Assembly: GCA_020536535.1 (NCBI GenBank)
Contig: JAHLWZ010000596.1
Location: forward strand, 1-64,000
DNA: 64,000 nt
Reading direction: 5' to 3'
From: Pelomyxa schiedti
Lineage: Eukaryota > Evosea > Pelobiontida > Pelomyxidae
Below, piece after piece: positions 1-11,268 of this stretch. Each line of letters opens with the position of its first letter. Position 1 is the first letter of the stretch. The notes below the pieces were generated by a model. It did not search any database, had not been told where the DNA came from, and worked only from the letters and a program-made list of their open reading frames with translations. The position numbers were made by a program, and so were the translations under genes.

Positions 1-525
1 AACCCCCTCTGTATCGTGTAAATAGTTAAGACAAAGTTGTTATATAAGCAAACACAAACATATGAGAACAGCAACACTATTCAGTCCACAACGTCCCTCT
101 CCTAGACCACCACTCTTACAGAATACGTGAGATCTCTCCTCGAGCTGCACACTTCACGTGCCGGTCGCGCATCCCCGCACGCCTGTACTTGACTGTTTTG
201 ATTTTATTTTTAAAAAAAGGGATCTCTCCTTCGCCCTGGTTTTCAAGGCGTCAAATTTTCCGGAATCTTCTGGGGCGGGAAGTTCAAAATTTTTCGCACC
301 TATTCCTGGGCCTGAAACACTCTCAGGAGGGTCGACTGCAGGGATGAAGGACCGATCTGAATGGAGAAAGGATTCTCTTAATTCTCTTGAGATACCATCC
401 CTCCCTTGGCGCTCCCCAGAGCACGTCCCAGGGGGATAGTCTCTCATTATTTAATCGATGCCCGAGTAAATTTAACGGAAACTCATCGGCACTTTGATTA
501 TTTTATTCCCAATTGTGTGGGGCTG
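1..525. other. Intergenic region upstream of the phospholipase B-like gene
   Basis: No convincing coding exon is visible. Short open frames occur on both strands between about 150 and 450, but they overlap each other antisense and match no family I recognise. The right part presumably carries the promoter of the gene starting at 526. No tRNA or clear repeat was seen. Confidence 0.4.
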
Positions 526-2643
526 ATGAGGGGCACGGTTTTGGGGATCGTTGTAGTGTCGTTGTTGATTGTGGGACTTGGTTGTGTTGGGGCACGGCGT
601 CCCATAAGAGTGGTTGTTACAGAGGACCACGGCAGTCTCATTAAGGCTTGCGCCCGATTCGAGGATGCAGCTGAATCAGACCCTGACCCTGCTACGTACG
701 TTAACTGATGTTTTTTTGCTTGAAAGGCAGGCATAACTGAGAGTTGTTTTGAAAACAAAAACAGAGCCACGTGGTTGGATGATACTGATGTTAATGGGTG
801 GACGTTTTTTGAAGTTCACACAGATTCTGCATATGACTGGGAATCACAAGGATATGCTGCTGGAGTACTGGAGGGATACTTGGCAGCAACAAGGATAAAA
901 TACATGTTCCTCAATGGAGACATGTTTTATTACAAGTATAGGATCAGACTCCAAAAAACACATAGAAGTTTCTCCTCCTGGAATGTACTTACCAGAATAA
1001 AGAAAGCAGGCTGGTGTCGTACAGTTTGCAGAGGAAAACCTCAACTGGACAAGAACCCAAGTGAGCTCTCATCCTGAAGACACCTACTGGAAGTACATCG
1101 GTGCTACTCTGGCCCAGATGGATGGCCTTGTTGATGGCTATGCTGCATCTAACGAGTCTGCTACCTTTCCTCTGGACAGTCTTGGTTATTAAATTGGGAT
1201 CTTTTCAGCCACTTCTTAATAGATTTCAGATTTCCTAATGCTCGAGCTTGACGACGAAACTTACGACATCGCCCTCTATGTTGACCCAACCCACAAGCAA
1301 ACAGTCAAGGAGAAGCATATGGGGGACCACTGCAGTGCCCTAATTAGATTAAACGAGGCTAAAGATGATATTATGGTATTATGCTTGCATTTTTACCCAT
1401 AATTCCTCTAAAATCGCGTCAGATTGCACATAATACGTGGACTACATACCAATATATGATGAAGGTTTTAGATAAAGCTATTCCCTTGTTGTAACGGGCC
1501 TGTCTCCAGGTTTTGAAGCTCCAAGATTTTTCGTTTGCCCCAACTGTTGTCTTTTCTGGGCACCCTGGCCTCCTTTTTTCTAATGATGACTACTACATCC
1601 TTGACAACGGTCTTGTAGTTATGGTATTCCCTCCTTCCTTCTTCCTTCCTTTCCTGATATATTTTCTCCCTCCCCACCCTAATAGGAAACAACTATTCCT
1701 GTTTATGATGAAACTCTTTACTCTCAGCTTAGCCCTTACACAGTGGCTGAATGGCTTAGGACAATGGTTGCGAATGCCATCGCTCCTAATGGGCAGGAAT
1801 GGACTGATGTTTATTCTCAATATAATAGTGGAACGTATGATAATATTTTTGGCAACAATGAATTCACTAGGGTAACCTAGGTATTGCAACCAATGGATGG
1901 TCTTAGACTACAATAAGTTCGTTCCAGGAGAAGACATTGCCCCAGATACACTTTGGGTTCTAGAGCAGTTGCCAGGCTTTATTATTGCCGAAGACCAATC
2001 CACAATATTTCACGATACCCAGTATTGGGCCTCGTATAACCGGGCATTCTATCCTGAGGTTGTTGTCCTTCCATTAAACCTAGTTCTTACTTCTCTATCA
2101 GGTTCAAGAACTCAGTGGAGCTGTTGCACAACGCCAGAAGTACGGCGATTATTATTCATATAACAATACAGCACGATCGCTCATTTTTGCCCGGGATCAG
2201 TCTGGTGTGAATTCGATTGAAGATATGGAGAGAATGATGATGTACAACGACTTCAAGAATGACCCACTCTCTCGTTGTGATGGCTGCGATCCACCATACA
2301 GTGGGATTCTCACAATTGCCGGTCAAAATCCCAACTCCATATAATCCGGAAATGCAAAAATCTAACTATCTAACCAAAAATAGCCCGTTGCGAATTGACA
2401 CCAATTGATGGAGTCTACCCTTTCCCAGACTTGGAGCACTCAAACTTAGCCGCGATCGACGCCAAGGCCACCAACCTCGCACTTTCACAGCGGCTCGCGC
2501 TTGTGGCCCAGGCAGCACCGACGCATGACATCCAGCCTGTGTTTGACTGGGCTTCTCCAGCTATACTTGACAGGCGACACTATGGCCAACCCCAAGTCTG
2601 GGATTTTGATTGGATTGATGTAGAGTGGCCGCTGGCCAACTGA
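526..2643 (+). CDS. Phospholipase B-like (PLBD/LAMA-type) secreted hydrolase
   Basis: Member of the phospholipase B-like family (Dictyostelium PlbA, animal PLBD1/2), N-terminal nucleophile hydrolases of lysosome or secretory route. The start gives a hydrophobic signal peptide (MRGTVLGIVVVSLLIVGLGC). Family blocks follow in order: ESQGYAAGVLEGYLAA (about 845-890), HNTWTTYQYMMKV (1429-1467), SGHPGLLFSNDDYYILDNG (about 1555-1610), YNSGTYDN (about 1822), LEQLPGFIIAEDQ (about 1960), WASYN (about 2026), YNDF plus a Cys-containing block (2245-2300), and the C-terminal GQPQVWDFDWIDVEW up to the stop. Several short introns interrupt it; one fits 1465-1509. The 'ISARSDL'-like stretch is split by an intron near 2340-2395. 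Overall length suits the family's usual 550-600 residues. Exon limits are by eye; the family call is firm. Confidence 0.88.
1465..1509 (+). other. Example of a 45-bp intron in the PLB-like gene
   Basis: GT at 1465 and AG at 1508-1509 join the frame ending in YQYMMK to the frame continuing VLKLQDFSF, restoring the family alignment. Reading straight through meets a TAA at 1491. This is typical of the very short introns across the window. Confidence 0.6.
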
Positions 2644-2820
2644 CCACAAGAAAACTCGGGAAGTTATTAATAGTGATTGAAGGCTGTCTGACACGGCACG
2701 TGCCGTGGATGGAACGCCTTCCCGGGAAGCTGGTTTTCTTAGATATCCGGGGTTTTCTCCGAGTGAGGTCCTTCAAGGAATTCCCATAACAACAAGATAT
2801 CAACAAATCTTTGGTTCTAG

Positions 2821-4473
2821 ATGGCAACGCAGTACGACACGGTGGAGGTGCTGTCAGTCCAATCAGCAGCAGAGACAATCCCCCTGCAGGGCCAGCAGTG
2901 CCTCGACGAGGCCTCATTGTTGTCAACGGTTCTGAGGGCAGCAGGCGACCCACAGGAGCACGTTGTGTTCGTCACGTCGTACCAAGTCTCTCCCACAATG
3001 CTCGATCACTGCCTAGACATGGCCACCAAGAGGCATTCGCGGGGGGGCGGCGGCGGCAGCTCACTCCCCGAAGAAGATGACCAGGCAATGCAGCAGCAAC
3101 AAGAGGCCGAGAGCCGGCTCCGAGCCAGGATCACGATGGTGGTAGTGGCGCCGGCGAGCGGCGGCGGCGGCGAGGTGAGGACGCTGGCCAGGGCGGCGCT
3201 GCAGGACCACAACGTGGGGAGGTTGCGGCGGGCCCTGCGGCACGGCGCGGGGGACCCGCGGTCGTCGCTGAGCTGCTTCACGGCGGGGGAGTGGGAGCAG
3301 CGGCTGGCGGACTCGCTGGGCCTGCCGCTGAGGAACCGGCACCCGGACCCGGCGCGCCACCGCGAGTGGGGCACCAAGAGCGGCAGCAGGCGGGCCTTTG
3401 TCCTCGCGGGGGTGCCCCACCCGCGGGGCAGCTCCGACCCGGGCCTCAGGCCCTGCTGCTTCGCGGTCAGGGAAGTCGCCGCGGACATCCGCACTCTGTG
3501 GGCCACGAACCCCTCGCTGGGCGCCGTGATGGTCAAGCTGAACGACGGCTTCTCGGGCCTGGGGAACGCGGTCCTGCGGTTTCCTGAGGGTGTCATCGGG
3601 GAAGAAGAGAAGACCGAAGATTACGTTGCCGGGATGATGCCGGGGTGCCTCAAGTTTGGAAGCCAGGAGATCACCTGGGACTACTTTTCCGGGCAGATTT
3701 CCGCACAAGGTGCCATCGTGGAAGAGTTCGTAGAATGTCGAGGTGGCGGCGGAATCAAGCTCTCGCCAGAGGTTGACATCTTCATCCAGGAGGATGGCCG
3801 GGCTTCCGTTGTTGCAGTTCACGAGCAGCTTCTTACAGGTCATACCGGGCAATACTGGGGCTGCTCCCTTCCCGCCAACTCGGCGTACAGGGCCAAGATG
3901 ATCGAGATTGGCGAGAAAGTTGGTGCTGTTCTCAGCTCAGATGGTGTCAGAGGTCCCTTTGGGATTGACACTGTAGCCGTTTCCGCTGGTGATGACGGTG
4001 ATAGCGACGGCGCTGACATCACATGGGATGTCTATTCCGTGGAAATAAACCTCAGACAAACGGCGCCCCTTTATCCACTTGCGGTTACACAGCTTCTCAC
4101 AGATTCTCACTTCGAAGACGGTCTTCTTCTTACTACAAGTGGTAAGAAGAAGGCGTACATCTCGGCCGACTTCTTGGAAGTTGATCTGTTCCGAGGCAGC
4201 AGTCTTGAAGAACTTCTGCGGCTGCTGGAAGACAATGGCCTTGTGTTCTCAGCCACAACCAAAACCGGAGTTGTTGTGCAGATTGGTACATCCGTCGAAC
4301 CCGCCAGCGAACCCACAATCACAATCCATGCAGACTCCCATCATCATACAAATCAACAACACCGGACTCTTGGGTTTGTTGGCATCGGAGACAGTCCCCA
4401 AGACGCTGCTCGTTATTTTCACGCCGTTGTCCACCTCCTTTGCTCAAAGGCTCCTTCGCTTGTTGGAATTTGA
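2821..4473 (+). CDS. ATP-grasp ligase of the PGM1/pre-ATP-grasp type
   Basis: Single uninterrupted 550-codon frame. An N-terminal pre-ATP-grasp-like part (roughly residues 25-75, with EHVVFVTSYQVSP) is followed by a linker rich in Gly, Ser and acidic residues, then an ATP-grasp fold. Visible ATP-grasp blocks: VKLNDGFSGLGNAV (about 238-251, nucleotide-binding loop), VEEFVE (about 300), VDIFIQEDG (about 318), HEQLLTGHTGQYWG (about 334), GPFGIDTV (about 378) and SVEINLRQT (about 406), the last carrying Glu and Asn metal ligands. The blocks resemble bacterial peptide ligases related to PGM1 and the ATP-grasp part of animal IQCH. Substrate cannot be told from sequence; ATP-dependent amide-bond formation is inferred. 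The centre (3100-3550) is very GC-rich and there is no intron, unlike neighbours, which could mean transfer or retrocopying. It converges on the epsilon-COP gene 123 bp away. Confidence 0.8.
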   Translation: MATQYDTVEVLSVQSAAETIPLQGQQCLDEASLLSTVLRAAGDPQEHVVFVTSYQVSPTMLDHCLDMATKRHSRGGGGGSSLPEEDDQAMQQQQEAESRLRARITMVVVAPASGGGGEVRTLARAALQDHNVGRLRRALRHGAGDPRSSLSCFTAGEWEQRLADSLGLPLRNRHPDPARHREWGTKSGSRRAFVLAGVPHPRGSSDPGLRPCCFAVREVAADIRTLWATNPSLGAVMVKLNDGFSGLGNAVLRFPEGVIGEEEKTEDYVAGMMPGCLKFGSQEITWDYFSGQISAQGAIVEEFVECRGGGGIKLSPEVDIFIQEDGRASVVAVHEQLLTGHTGQYWGCSLPANSAYRAKMIEIGEKVGAVLSSDGVRGPFGIDTVAVSAGDDGDSDGADITWDVYSVEINLRQTAPLYPLAVTQLLTDSHFEDGLLLTTSGKKKAYISADFLEVDLFRGSSLEELLRLLEDNGLVFSATTKTGVVVQIGTSVEPASEPTITIHADSHHHTNQQHRTLGFVGIGDSPQDAARYFHAVVHLLCSKAPSLVGI

Positions 4474-4596
4474 TGTGGGAATTCACTTTGCCTTCTCCAC
4501 GATTTTTTCCTGCTTGTGTAAATGCACTTGTAGATTTAGGTTGGTGCTTTGAGCCACAACCTTACATTTTTTGGTTTTTTTTTTTCCATGTCAAAA

Positions 4597-5819
4597 TTAT
4601 GAGGAAGAGGTTTGGTGATGTGCGAGAGCCGTTTCAAAGGCCTTATCAGCCCCAAGGATGGCCTCAGCTAGTGGGTGTTTGCTTTCCTTGAGTTGACTTG
4701 GGTGTGGTAAGTATTGTGAAGATGTGAGGAACAACCCTACTTGATATATCTCGTGATAATTTCTGGGGACTTGTGCAGATGAAGACTACAAACAAGTAAA
4801 TTTATTGTAGTCTCTAAGTCATTTGCATTCTGCACAGCATGAGCTTCAGTACTACAGTCGAAAATACCTTCTCTTGTGCCTCAAGCAGAAACTTTTCGGC
4901 ATCACCAAAATGAAGCAAACTCATTGCCGCCGCAGCCATACCATTAAGAAGTAAAACTGTGCTTCCGTATTTTTCTGATAACTCTTGATAAATTCCAAGA
5001 GCTTCTTGGCATTTTTCACCACCCTTGAATTTTGGTAAGGTATTTTTTGAGTTTCCACAGAAGGACAAATACCATTGCAATATGTAACCAACACCCAGCC
5101 AGCTGCGTTATCACAGCGTCATCATCGAGTGATTGCATTTGTGTAAGAACTTGATCCGCAAGAGGGAGTCTGTTTATGGCGATGTATGTTTGTACAAGTA
5201 AGGCCATTCTGTAACCAAAGCTGTAAGATAAGGAATGAAATGAAGTGAGCCTACGTCTCCAACGAGTTGGGGGAATGAATGCATTTCAGTGCACTGTTCA
5301 AGTCTTTTAGGAGGTAATAAGCTGAGCCACACATAAGTTGTACAGTGGGATCTGTGAGGGCAGTTGGATCTGCTGCCCATTGTTGAAGAGTGGCCAAGGC
5401 AGCAGTGTTGGTTTGATCCAGTACAAGGGAGGCAAACATTTTAACCTTGAAAGGAAATTAGAGTACTCAAAGACTGAGAGAGGAAAGAGACGCACAGCTT
5501 GTAGAGGAATACTGGGTTTGTCTGCAACCTCGTCAAGAACAACACGTGCTTGTCGGATTGCAATGTACGACCGGTAAACGTACACATCCCGTAACAATTT
5601 GTCTTGTGCTAAACCCATATAAATCACAAGTAGAGCAAAAAGAAAAGGAAAAAAAAAGGCACAAGCCCACCCAAACACACCGTTTTGAGATCGCATTTTA
5701 GCACCGGCGTTTATGCACGCGTGGTAAGCGCCGAGCCAATACATCGTCCTTGTCTCGAATAACTCGTCCGCTGTCGTAGCCACCGCCGCCGTCGCGCCAC
5801 CGCTGCCCCGACCACTCAT
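4597..5819 (-). CDS. COPE: Coatomer subunit epsilon
   Basis: Epsilon subunit of the COPI vesicle coat, a TPR-like helical protein. The start at 5819 gives MSGRGSGG... followed by LFETRTMYWLGAYHACIN. Later exons encode YRSYIAIRQARVVLDE, AALATLQQWAADP, VQLMCGSAYYLLKDLNSAL, LLVQTYIAINRLPLADQ, CQEALGIYQELSEKYGST, LLNGMAAAAMSLLHFGDAEK, then TTINLLVCSLHLHKSPEI and a last exon ending HPLAEAILGADKAFETAL. The penultimate exon would appear to stop at 4737-4739, but a GT-AG intron there joins YI to NQLKESKHPLAEA, which matches the conserved epsilon-COP C-terminus, so I place the stop at 4597-4599. One intron of about 38 bp precedes NANDLETTINLL. Total length near 300 residues matches the family. Confidence 0.9.
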
Positions 5820-6041
5820 CCTTTAGTGCCCCTTTTTTATTTTTATTTTTTTTTAGTTCCACTAAAACAAACATTGTGATGGTCAGCACTCCCCAGTCCT
5901 CTATGTTTTTGTCCTGACGAGGGTGCGCAGGGGAGTAATGTCACACTCCTTGAGTCCCGGAGTCGAAGAAGGGAAACACAAACAAAAAAAGGCCATGTCA
6001 TCTCAGGTTCGGCACAACACTCAGATCGCAATCAAATCGAG

Positions 6042-6571
6042 ATGTTCAATTCGTTTGGTGGGGGGAGCGTACCGAAGTTCACGGGCAGTGGTGTGGCAAC
6101 AAGAAGATCGTGTGCCACTGATCAACCTCGTATGTGCGTAATGTTAACCCTATGGGTTTTTTTTTTTCTTCCCCCTTGCCCTGCGCCCCTGGTGTTGCTT
6201 GCGATCGCTCTTTGGTTTTTTTTTTTTTTGCACTGAGTAACTTGCTTGCGCAGAGCACTGCCCAGGCCCTGAATCTGCAAACGCTGGCACAAGTTCGGCG
6301 TGTGAAGGGTGCCCAAATAGATCGATATGCGCGAGTGCAGCCACTGCAAAAACGAGTGATACAACCTCGTTGTGGACTTTATTCTAATGTGGTACAGCTA
6401 CTCCTGGAGGAGAGCATTGCCCCGGCGTCGATTCTCTGGAGGCGGGCCGAGCTAATGCCTGTGCAGGGTGTCCTAACAGAGCTCTGTGTGCTTCTGGCGC
6501 TGCTAGAACAGTTGATCCAGGTATGTGCCCTTTATATTGCGGGAGATGAGTTTAAACCCAATAGATATTGA
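6042..6571 (+). CDS. Small helical protein, possibly MOZART2-like
   Basis: Exon 1 ([17 protein letters not shown]...) ends near 6129. An intron with two T runs follows, and exon 2 begins after ...TTGCGCAG at about 6253 ([19 protein letters not shown]). The core [18 protein letters not shown] resembles the helix pair of gamma-tubulin complex protein MOZART2 (pattern VFK.LVDLLK.NVAP.AV), but the match is short. Exon 2 reads to a stop at 6569-6571, overlapping the NBP35 start at 6546. Alternatively a 25-bp intron (6521-6545) would fuse this helical region in frame to NBP35 (see findings). Function uncertain. Confidence 0.4.
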
Positions 6572-7640
6572 GGCTATAAAACAAAGGATGAAGGCAGTCA
6601 AACAAAAAATTTTGATCCTTTCAGGGAAGGGTGGAGTTGGTAAAAGCACCTTTTCAGCTCAGCTTGCTTTTGCTCTTGCTTCAAAAAACTATCAAGTATA
6701 AATTGAGAATAAACTGTGTCTAATACATTTCCAGGTAGGTCTTCTTGACATTGATATATGTGGCCCGAGTATACCTCGAATGTTGGGCCTAGAAGGTGAA
6801 ACTGTCCATCAAAGTAGCATGGGCTGGTCCCCTGTATACATTACTGATAATCTTGCTGCCATGTCTGTTGGGTTTTTACTTGATGACCCCAATGAAGCTG
6901 TTGTATGGCGTGGCCCAAAAAAGAATGGTATTCCTTCATCTTCATTCTGGTTTGCCTACAATTAACCTCTAACAAAAGGCTTAATCAAGCAATTTCTCAA
7001 AGACGTTGACTGGGGTGACCTTGATTTCTTAATTGTTGATACACCTCCTGGAACTTCAGATGAACACTTGTCGATTGTTCAATATCTTAAAGCTACAAAT
7101 CCAGATGGAGCTGTCATTGTCACATCTCCTCAGGTTTCCTTCCTCCCACAAACGCCTAATGACATTACAAAGGAAGTAGCACTGAATGCAGTGAGAAGAG
7201 AAATTAAATTTTGCGAGAAAGTGGGTATGAGAATTATTGGTGTTGTGGAAAATATGGGCACTTTCATCTGTCCTTGCTGCAATGTGGGCTCTTTTTTCTG
7301 CACAACTGAAAACTAACATCGAGCAGAAGGAATCTACTATCTTTCCCAAGACCACTGGGGGAGCCAGAAGAATGGCTGAAGGTATTATCCTTTATTTGTT
7401 TGTCACTAAAGGACTTTACAGAGATGAGCGTGCCGTACCTTGGAAACATTCCTCTTGACCCTCTCATTGCCCGGTCCTGTGATGAAGGGAAGGCCTACTT
7501 TGCTGCACACCCGGATTCACCTGCTACACGAAATTTTCTTATCCTCTTTGAAGGTAACTCGAATCCTGTTGTTGCCACAAGTCTTAACACCAAACGTAGA
7601 AATCATCAAAGCTGTCACTCCCTCTACTTCAAGTTCCTAA
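6546..7640 (+). CDS. NBP35/NUBP1-type cytosolic Fe-S scaffold P-loop ATPase
   Basis: Mrp/NBP35 family ATPase that assembles Fe-S clusters for cytosolic and nuclear proteins with CFD1. The chosen ATG (6546) gives [20 protein letters not shown]. Then come the deviant Walker [17 protein letters not shown] (from about 6625), [53 protein letters not shown], and [15 protein letters not shown]. The bridging-cluster motif CPCC (about 7270) is present, followed across an intron by [11 protein letters not shown], and the end has [20 protein letters not shown] and DSPATRNF. The TTGGA and PLDPLI signatures favour NBP35 over CFD1. The N-terminal four-Cys ferredoxin-like motif of NBP35 is not seen ahead of this start. 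Five or so short introns. The last exon contains the first copy of a 37-bp tandem repeat that spans the stop codon. Confidence 0.85.
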
Positions 7641-7680
7641 GCACAAAGCTGTCACTCCTCTACTTCAAGTTCCTAAGCAC
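7608..7680 (+). repeat. Two-copy 36-37 bp tandem repeat across the NBP35 stop codon
   Basis: Positions 7608-7644 and 7645-7680 are the same sequence apart from one missing C. Each begins AAAGCTGTCACTCC and ends GTTCCTAAGCAC. The NBP35 stop (TAA, 7638-7640) lies in copy 1, so copy 2 is a duplicated 3' end. Confidence 0.85.
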
Positions 7681-8090
7681 TTGCTGATAGTCAAGGTACC
7701 AGTTGGCATCATAAATTGATGGCATTTATAAAAATACTTTTCACCAAATAAGAAAAGAAAGGCCAAGCACATAAGCAAGTTGGTTTTCTTATTGTATTTT
7801 CTGTTGTTGCTACCTTCAAACGAAAAATGTGCTCCACAACACCGCCATTACCAACTCATCGTCACCGCTGCTTGCATCATTCGTTTGAGTAGTTCTATGC
7901 AGGAACGTATCGGGTGAGGGAGAGGGAGAGGGAGAGGGAGGACGGGTGGGTTGAGGAGGAATTCTCCCTGCGTGCACCTTCAGTACCCTCGCCATTGCCG
8001 TATTATCTTCCCCAGTTAAGGGAATAGAAAAAAGCACAACTGAAAACAAAAACCTTTTTTTTACACCTTTTCTACTGGAAGCTTTTATAG
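7681..8090. repeat. Intergenic DNA with GAGGGA simple repeat and one half of a dispersed duplication
   Basis: About 7917-7941 is a GAGGGA hexamer run. It is followed by GGACGGGTGGGTTGAGGAGG and sequence through about 8010 that recurs with few changes at about 13940-14015. From about 8066 the sequence matches 14289 onward. No gene is visible. It probably holds the 3' regions of the two flanking convergent genes. Confidence 0.6.
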
Positions 8091-11000
8091 TCAGGAACCC
8101 AGAGGATCCTTCTTTTGGTTGGTGGTGGTTGTCCTGGGCACCTTGGGATGGGGACCTGTTGGTGCAGCAGCGTCCGCGTCATTGTGACTGTCAGTCTCTT
8201 CAGCCAGTGTTCCCTCGGTCACGTACTTCATTGGGTCATCACTGCGATCACGTTGGTTGGTCACTGTTGTGGTTGCGGGGGCGGTGGCGGGTGGAGGCTG
8301 TTGGAGAAAGAAAGGAAGTGGTGGCACAAGGAACGTGCCTGTTCCGTCCCTACTGTGCACAGGATTTGTGTTGGAAGTTGTGGCGGTTGTGGTGGATTTC
8401 ATGTGAACTGGAGAATGATGGCCGACGGTGCGGAGTGGCGAGGGGGGAAGCGACTCGAGACGAACAGCTTCAGCAACTGGTGAACGGTTTTTCCTTTGCC
8501 GGAGTAAATTGCGGTCACGGCATGACTTCTTCCCAGTTCCCGGGCCACAAAGACTGGCCGGACTGAGGCTGCTGTTCTTCAACGGCCACTGAATTTGAGT
8601 CGAGTAATCAGAACCTCCATTTCCTGTTGTGCTGCGTGGTCCCTCTCTCGTAGGCACATTCCTGAAACACTCTTCGGTCTTACGTCGGAATGCCTCGACG
8701 CCTTCTTGATCAGGGTGCTTGGAAAGCAGCTCTTGACCTCCGTGAGGCAGAAATTCGCGCAGCTGTTGGGCAATGGTTTCAGGGGGGCATGACATCACAA
8801 GCCAGTCGAAAAGGGATGGCAAACACCTGGTGCCATCCATGCTGAAAAATTTTCCAGAGACACTCAAGTCGACAAACACCGCCTCAGAAAGCATCTTTAC
8901 AGTGACCTTGTTGCACACATACTCGGCAATAGCTCCTCCAAGTTCGTCGTTGATTATACTCAGCAGGTAAAGAGTGACTGGCCACATGCTCTCTTGAACT
9001 TTATAAAGTGCCAACATTACATCGTAGGCAGGGAACACCTGGGTCAACGCAGTCAACACCGCCTGTAGTGTGAAGATGTGTTTGTTCAATTTTTGGTATC
9101 CAATGGGGTAGTGAACTGTGCCACCCTTTTTGGTGGACTCAGGCCTCAGTCTCAAAATGGCTTCAAAGAGGAGGATGGGGTACTGAATCCCATCCTTGGA
9201 AAAGAGGTCATTGAAAGACAACCACTCAAGGGCATCTCTGCTGCACCCCTTCTGGATAAAATACATCAGTGCGCCGTTCATCTTGAATTCCCCTGTTTTG
9301 ATTTGGTCTCTCAGAAAGGGCAGCAAAGCCTCGGCAACTCCCAGTGGTTCCTTTTGTGTGGTGGGGATCGAGTAGTGCTGCTGGACTGGATGTGATGCCA
9401 GCACGCTCTTTGGGAGCCCGATGAAGTCTTCGTAGGCTCGGTGGAAGTGTTGTTGTTCAGATGATGGGGTAAGTGCTTTGACAAGCAAATCGGACAAGAG
9501 TGCCCCTTTGATGACGGCCTTCAAGTCGGAGGAGCGGTTGATCAACGAGCGCAAGATGGCAGAATTCTTCCGCTTGCACACTGATTTCAGGATTTCGTCA
9601 ACCCAGCCTTGCTGCTGATTGGCACCCGGTTTTAGCCTTTGACAACGCAAGAGAATTTCATCAAACATATCCATTGCTTCATCTGTGTGGTGCATAGCGA
9701 TACATCCCAAGATGTTGGGGAGGCTTCGTTGAACTTCTTCGTCACCTTGGCTGAAATCAGCACTCACAAGTATTTTCACGATTCCCCACATCGCAGAGAG
9801 TGAGGCAGCTTTTAGAATCGTCGATTTTCCGAACTGCGGCCATCCTTGTTGTACGAACTCTGGAGGGTCTGGTTCAGTGTCCCATCGTGAAGGATCAGAC
9901 TCGAACAGCTCTTGTACAACCTTCTTTGCGATGAAGTTCTCAGTGGTGGTGCACGCAGCCCTGAGAAGAGTGGTGCTGAAGTTTTTCCTGTTGCGACGCA
10001 AACCCTCCCTGTTCGGCACTGCATTGAGAAACACCTTGCACAGCTCCGGGTGGCCTCCTGACGCTGCATGACAGAACGCATTTGGACACAATCTGTGAGT
10101 CTCTTCGTTGTACAGGATCTGTGTGCTTGGTGGAGCCTTCTGCAGAATGGCTTTCACCACTGGCACGGCTCCTGTCGCACTCGCGACTTCCAGCAACTCT
10201 TTGGCCTTAATCTTGTCGTCCATTGGTGTACTGACAACTAGGAACTCAACCAGATCCCTCATCAGTGCCTCGGAACACCTGAGTGGTCTCTTGTCATCTG
10301 CCATCATCAACTGCTGTATCACTGTGGAAATTCCCATGCACACGGCAACACAGAGGTTCCTGTTTGACTTCCATTCTCGGCTCAGAATATTAATCATCAT
10401 TGTGGGGCCTGTTGCATGCGGGACAACGGCACCGTAGTCCGTGCTGTTGCTGTCGTTTCCATCAGAAATGATGGCTTGCGGCAATTGCAGTGGGATGCCT
10501 CCTAGCATTACGAACTTGGCCCACTCTTCGGCAAACTGATATTGAGCATGTGCCAGGGCATATTCAAAGGCACCTGAAAGACGGAGAAATTGGCCATGAA
10601 ATTAGTGTTGCGGTGGTATGGCACAGGGGACAGTAAATAAATTAACACTTTCCAACAGGAACGATGAGGAAGGAAGGAAAAGAAGAAGAACAGGCACTGT
10701 CAAACAAACCTGGTGTTGATCCAGGGAAACAGTGAAACCGGTTTCGAAACTTCATGAGATATTCAGTTGCCAGTCTGGGAGTGCCGTAAGCAGCACACAC
10801 GTTTATCCTGTTCGTGATGCTCCCAACTCTGTTTTTGAGCCACTTGCGGGCCTTTGTCCATCCCCAGGGGTGGTAAACCTCAGCCATCCTGACAACGAAC
10901 TCCGTTTCAGAGCTGTCGAAATGCTTCAGGTGCCCAACAGCACTGTCCGTCCTCCACTGATTAGAGCCCCTTTTCCTTTTGCAGTTGCAGAAAGCACAAG

Positions 11001-11168
11001 GGCCGCTCCCGCCCCCTGTTGTTGTTGTAGTCGTTGGTGGTAGTGGTACTTGCACAGTGGATATCTGATAGTCGTTGCCGAACAGGTTCGGGAAAACATA
11101 ACGTTGGATGAACGAGAGGTTGGAGACGGTCTCGTTCATGGCTCGTATTCTCGTCGCTTTGACATCAT

Positions 11169-11199
<31 letters not shown>

Positions 11200-11268
11200 G
11201 GTGGGTGTTGTCTCAGAGGTTGTTGATGATGATGGCCATGACGACTCCTTGTTGTCTTGTTGCAACAC
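8091..11268 (-). CDS. Large lineage-specific ankyrin-like repeat protein
   Basis: Two exons. Exon 1 (11268 to about 10711) has a Ser/Thr/Ala-rich start with a poly-Ala run, then FIQRYVFPNLFGNDYQ, a Thr run, CAFCNCKRKRG (possible Cys-rich metal site) and WGWTKARKWLKNRVGS. An intron carries the frame from PGSTPG into GAFEYALAHAQYQFAEEWAKF just upstream of the 805-codon exon 2. Exon 2 has weak helical repeats such as ELLEVASATGAVPVVKAIL and FCHAASGGHPELCKVFL that read as diverged ankyrin units. A low-complexity Ser/Thr/Pro tail ends TGPHPKVPRTTTTNQKKDPL. No enzyme motif was found. The tail-encoding 3' end is duplicated near 14.3 kb. Role unknown; protein-protein contact is the only reasonable inference. 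Confidence 0.65.

Noticed and set aside
1513-1875. 120-residue plus-strand frame inside the PLB-like gene
   Set aside because: It is exon sequence read on through an intron. Its first 35 residues belong to the PLB-like protein.
3061-3852. Long minus-strand frames opposite the ATP-grasp gene
   Set aside because: They are Pro/Arg/Ala-rich antisense shadows caused by high GC. The plus frame has all ATP-grasp motifs.
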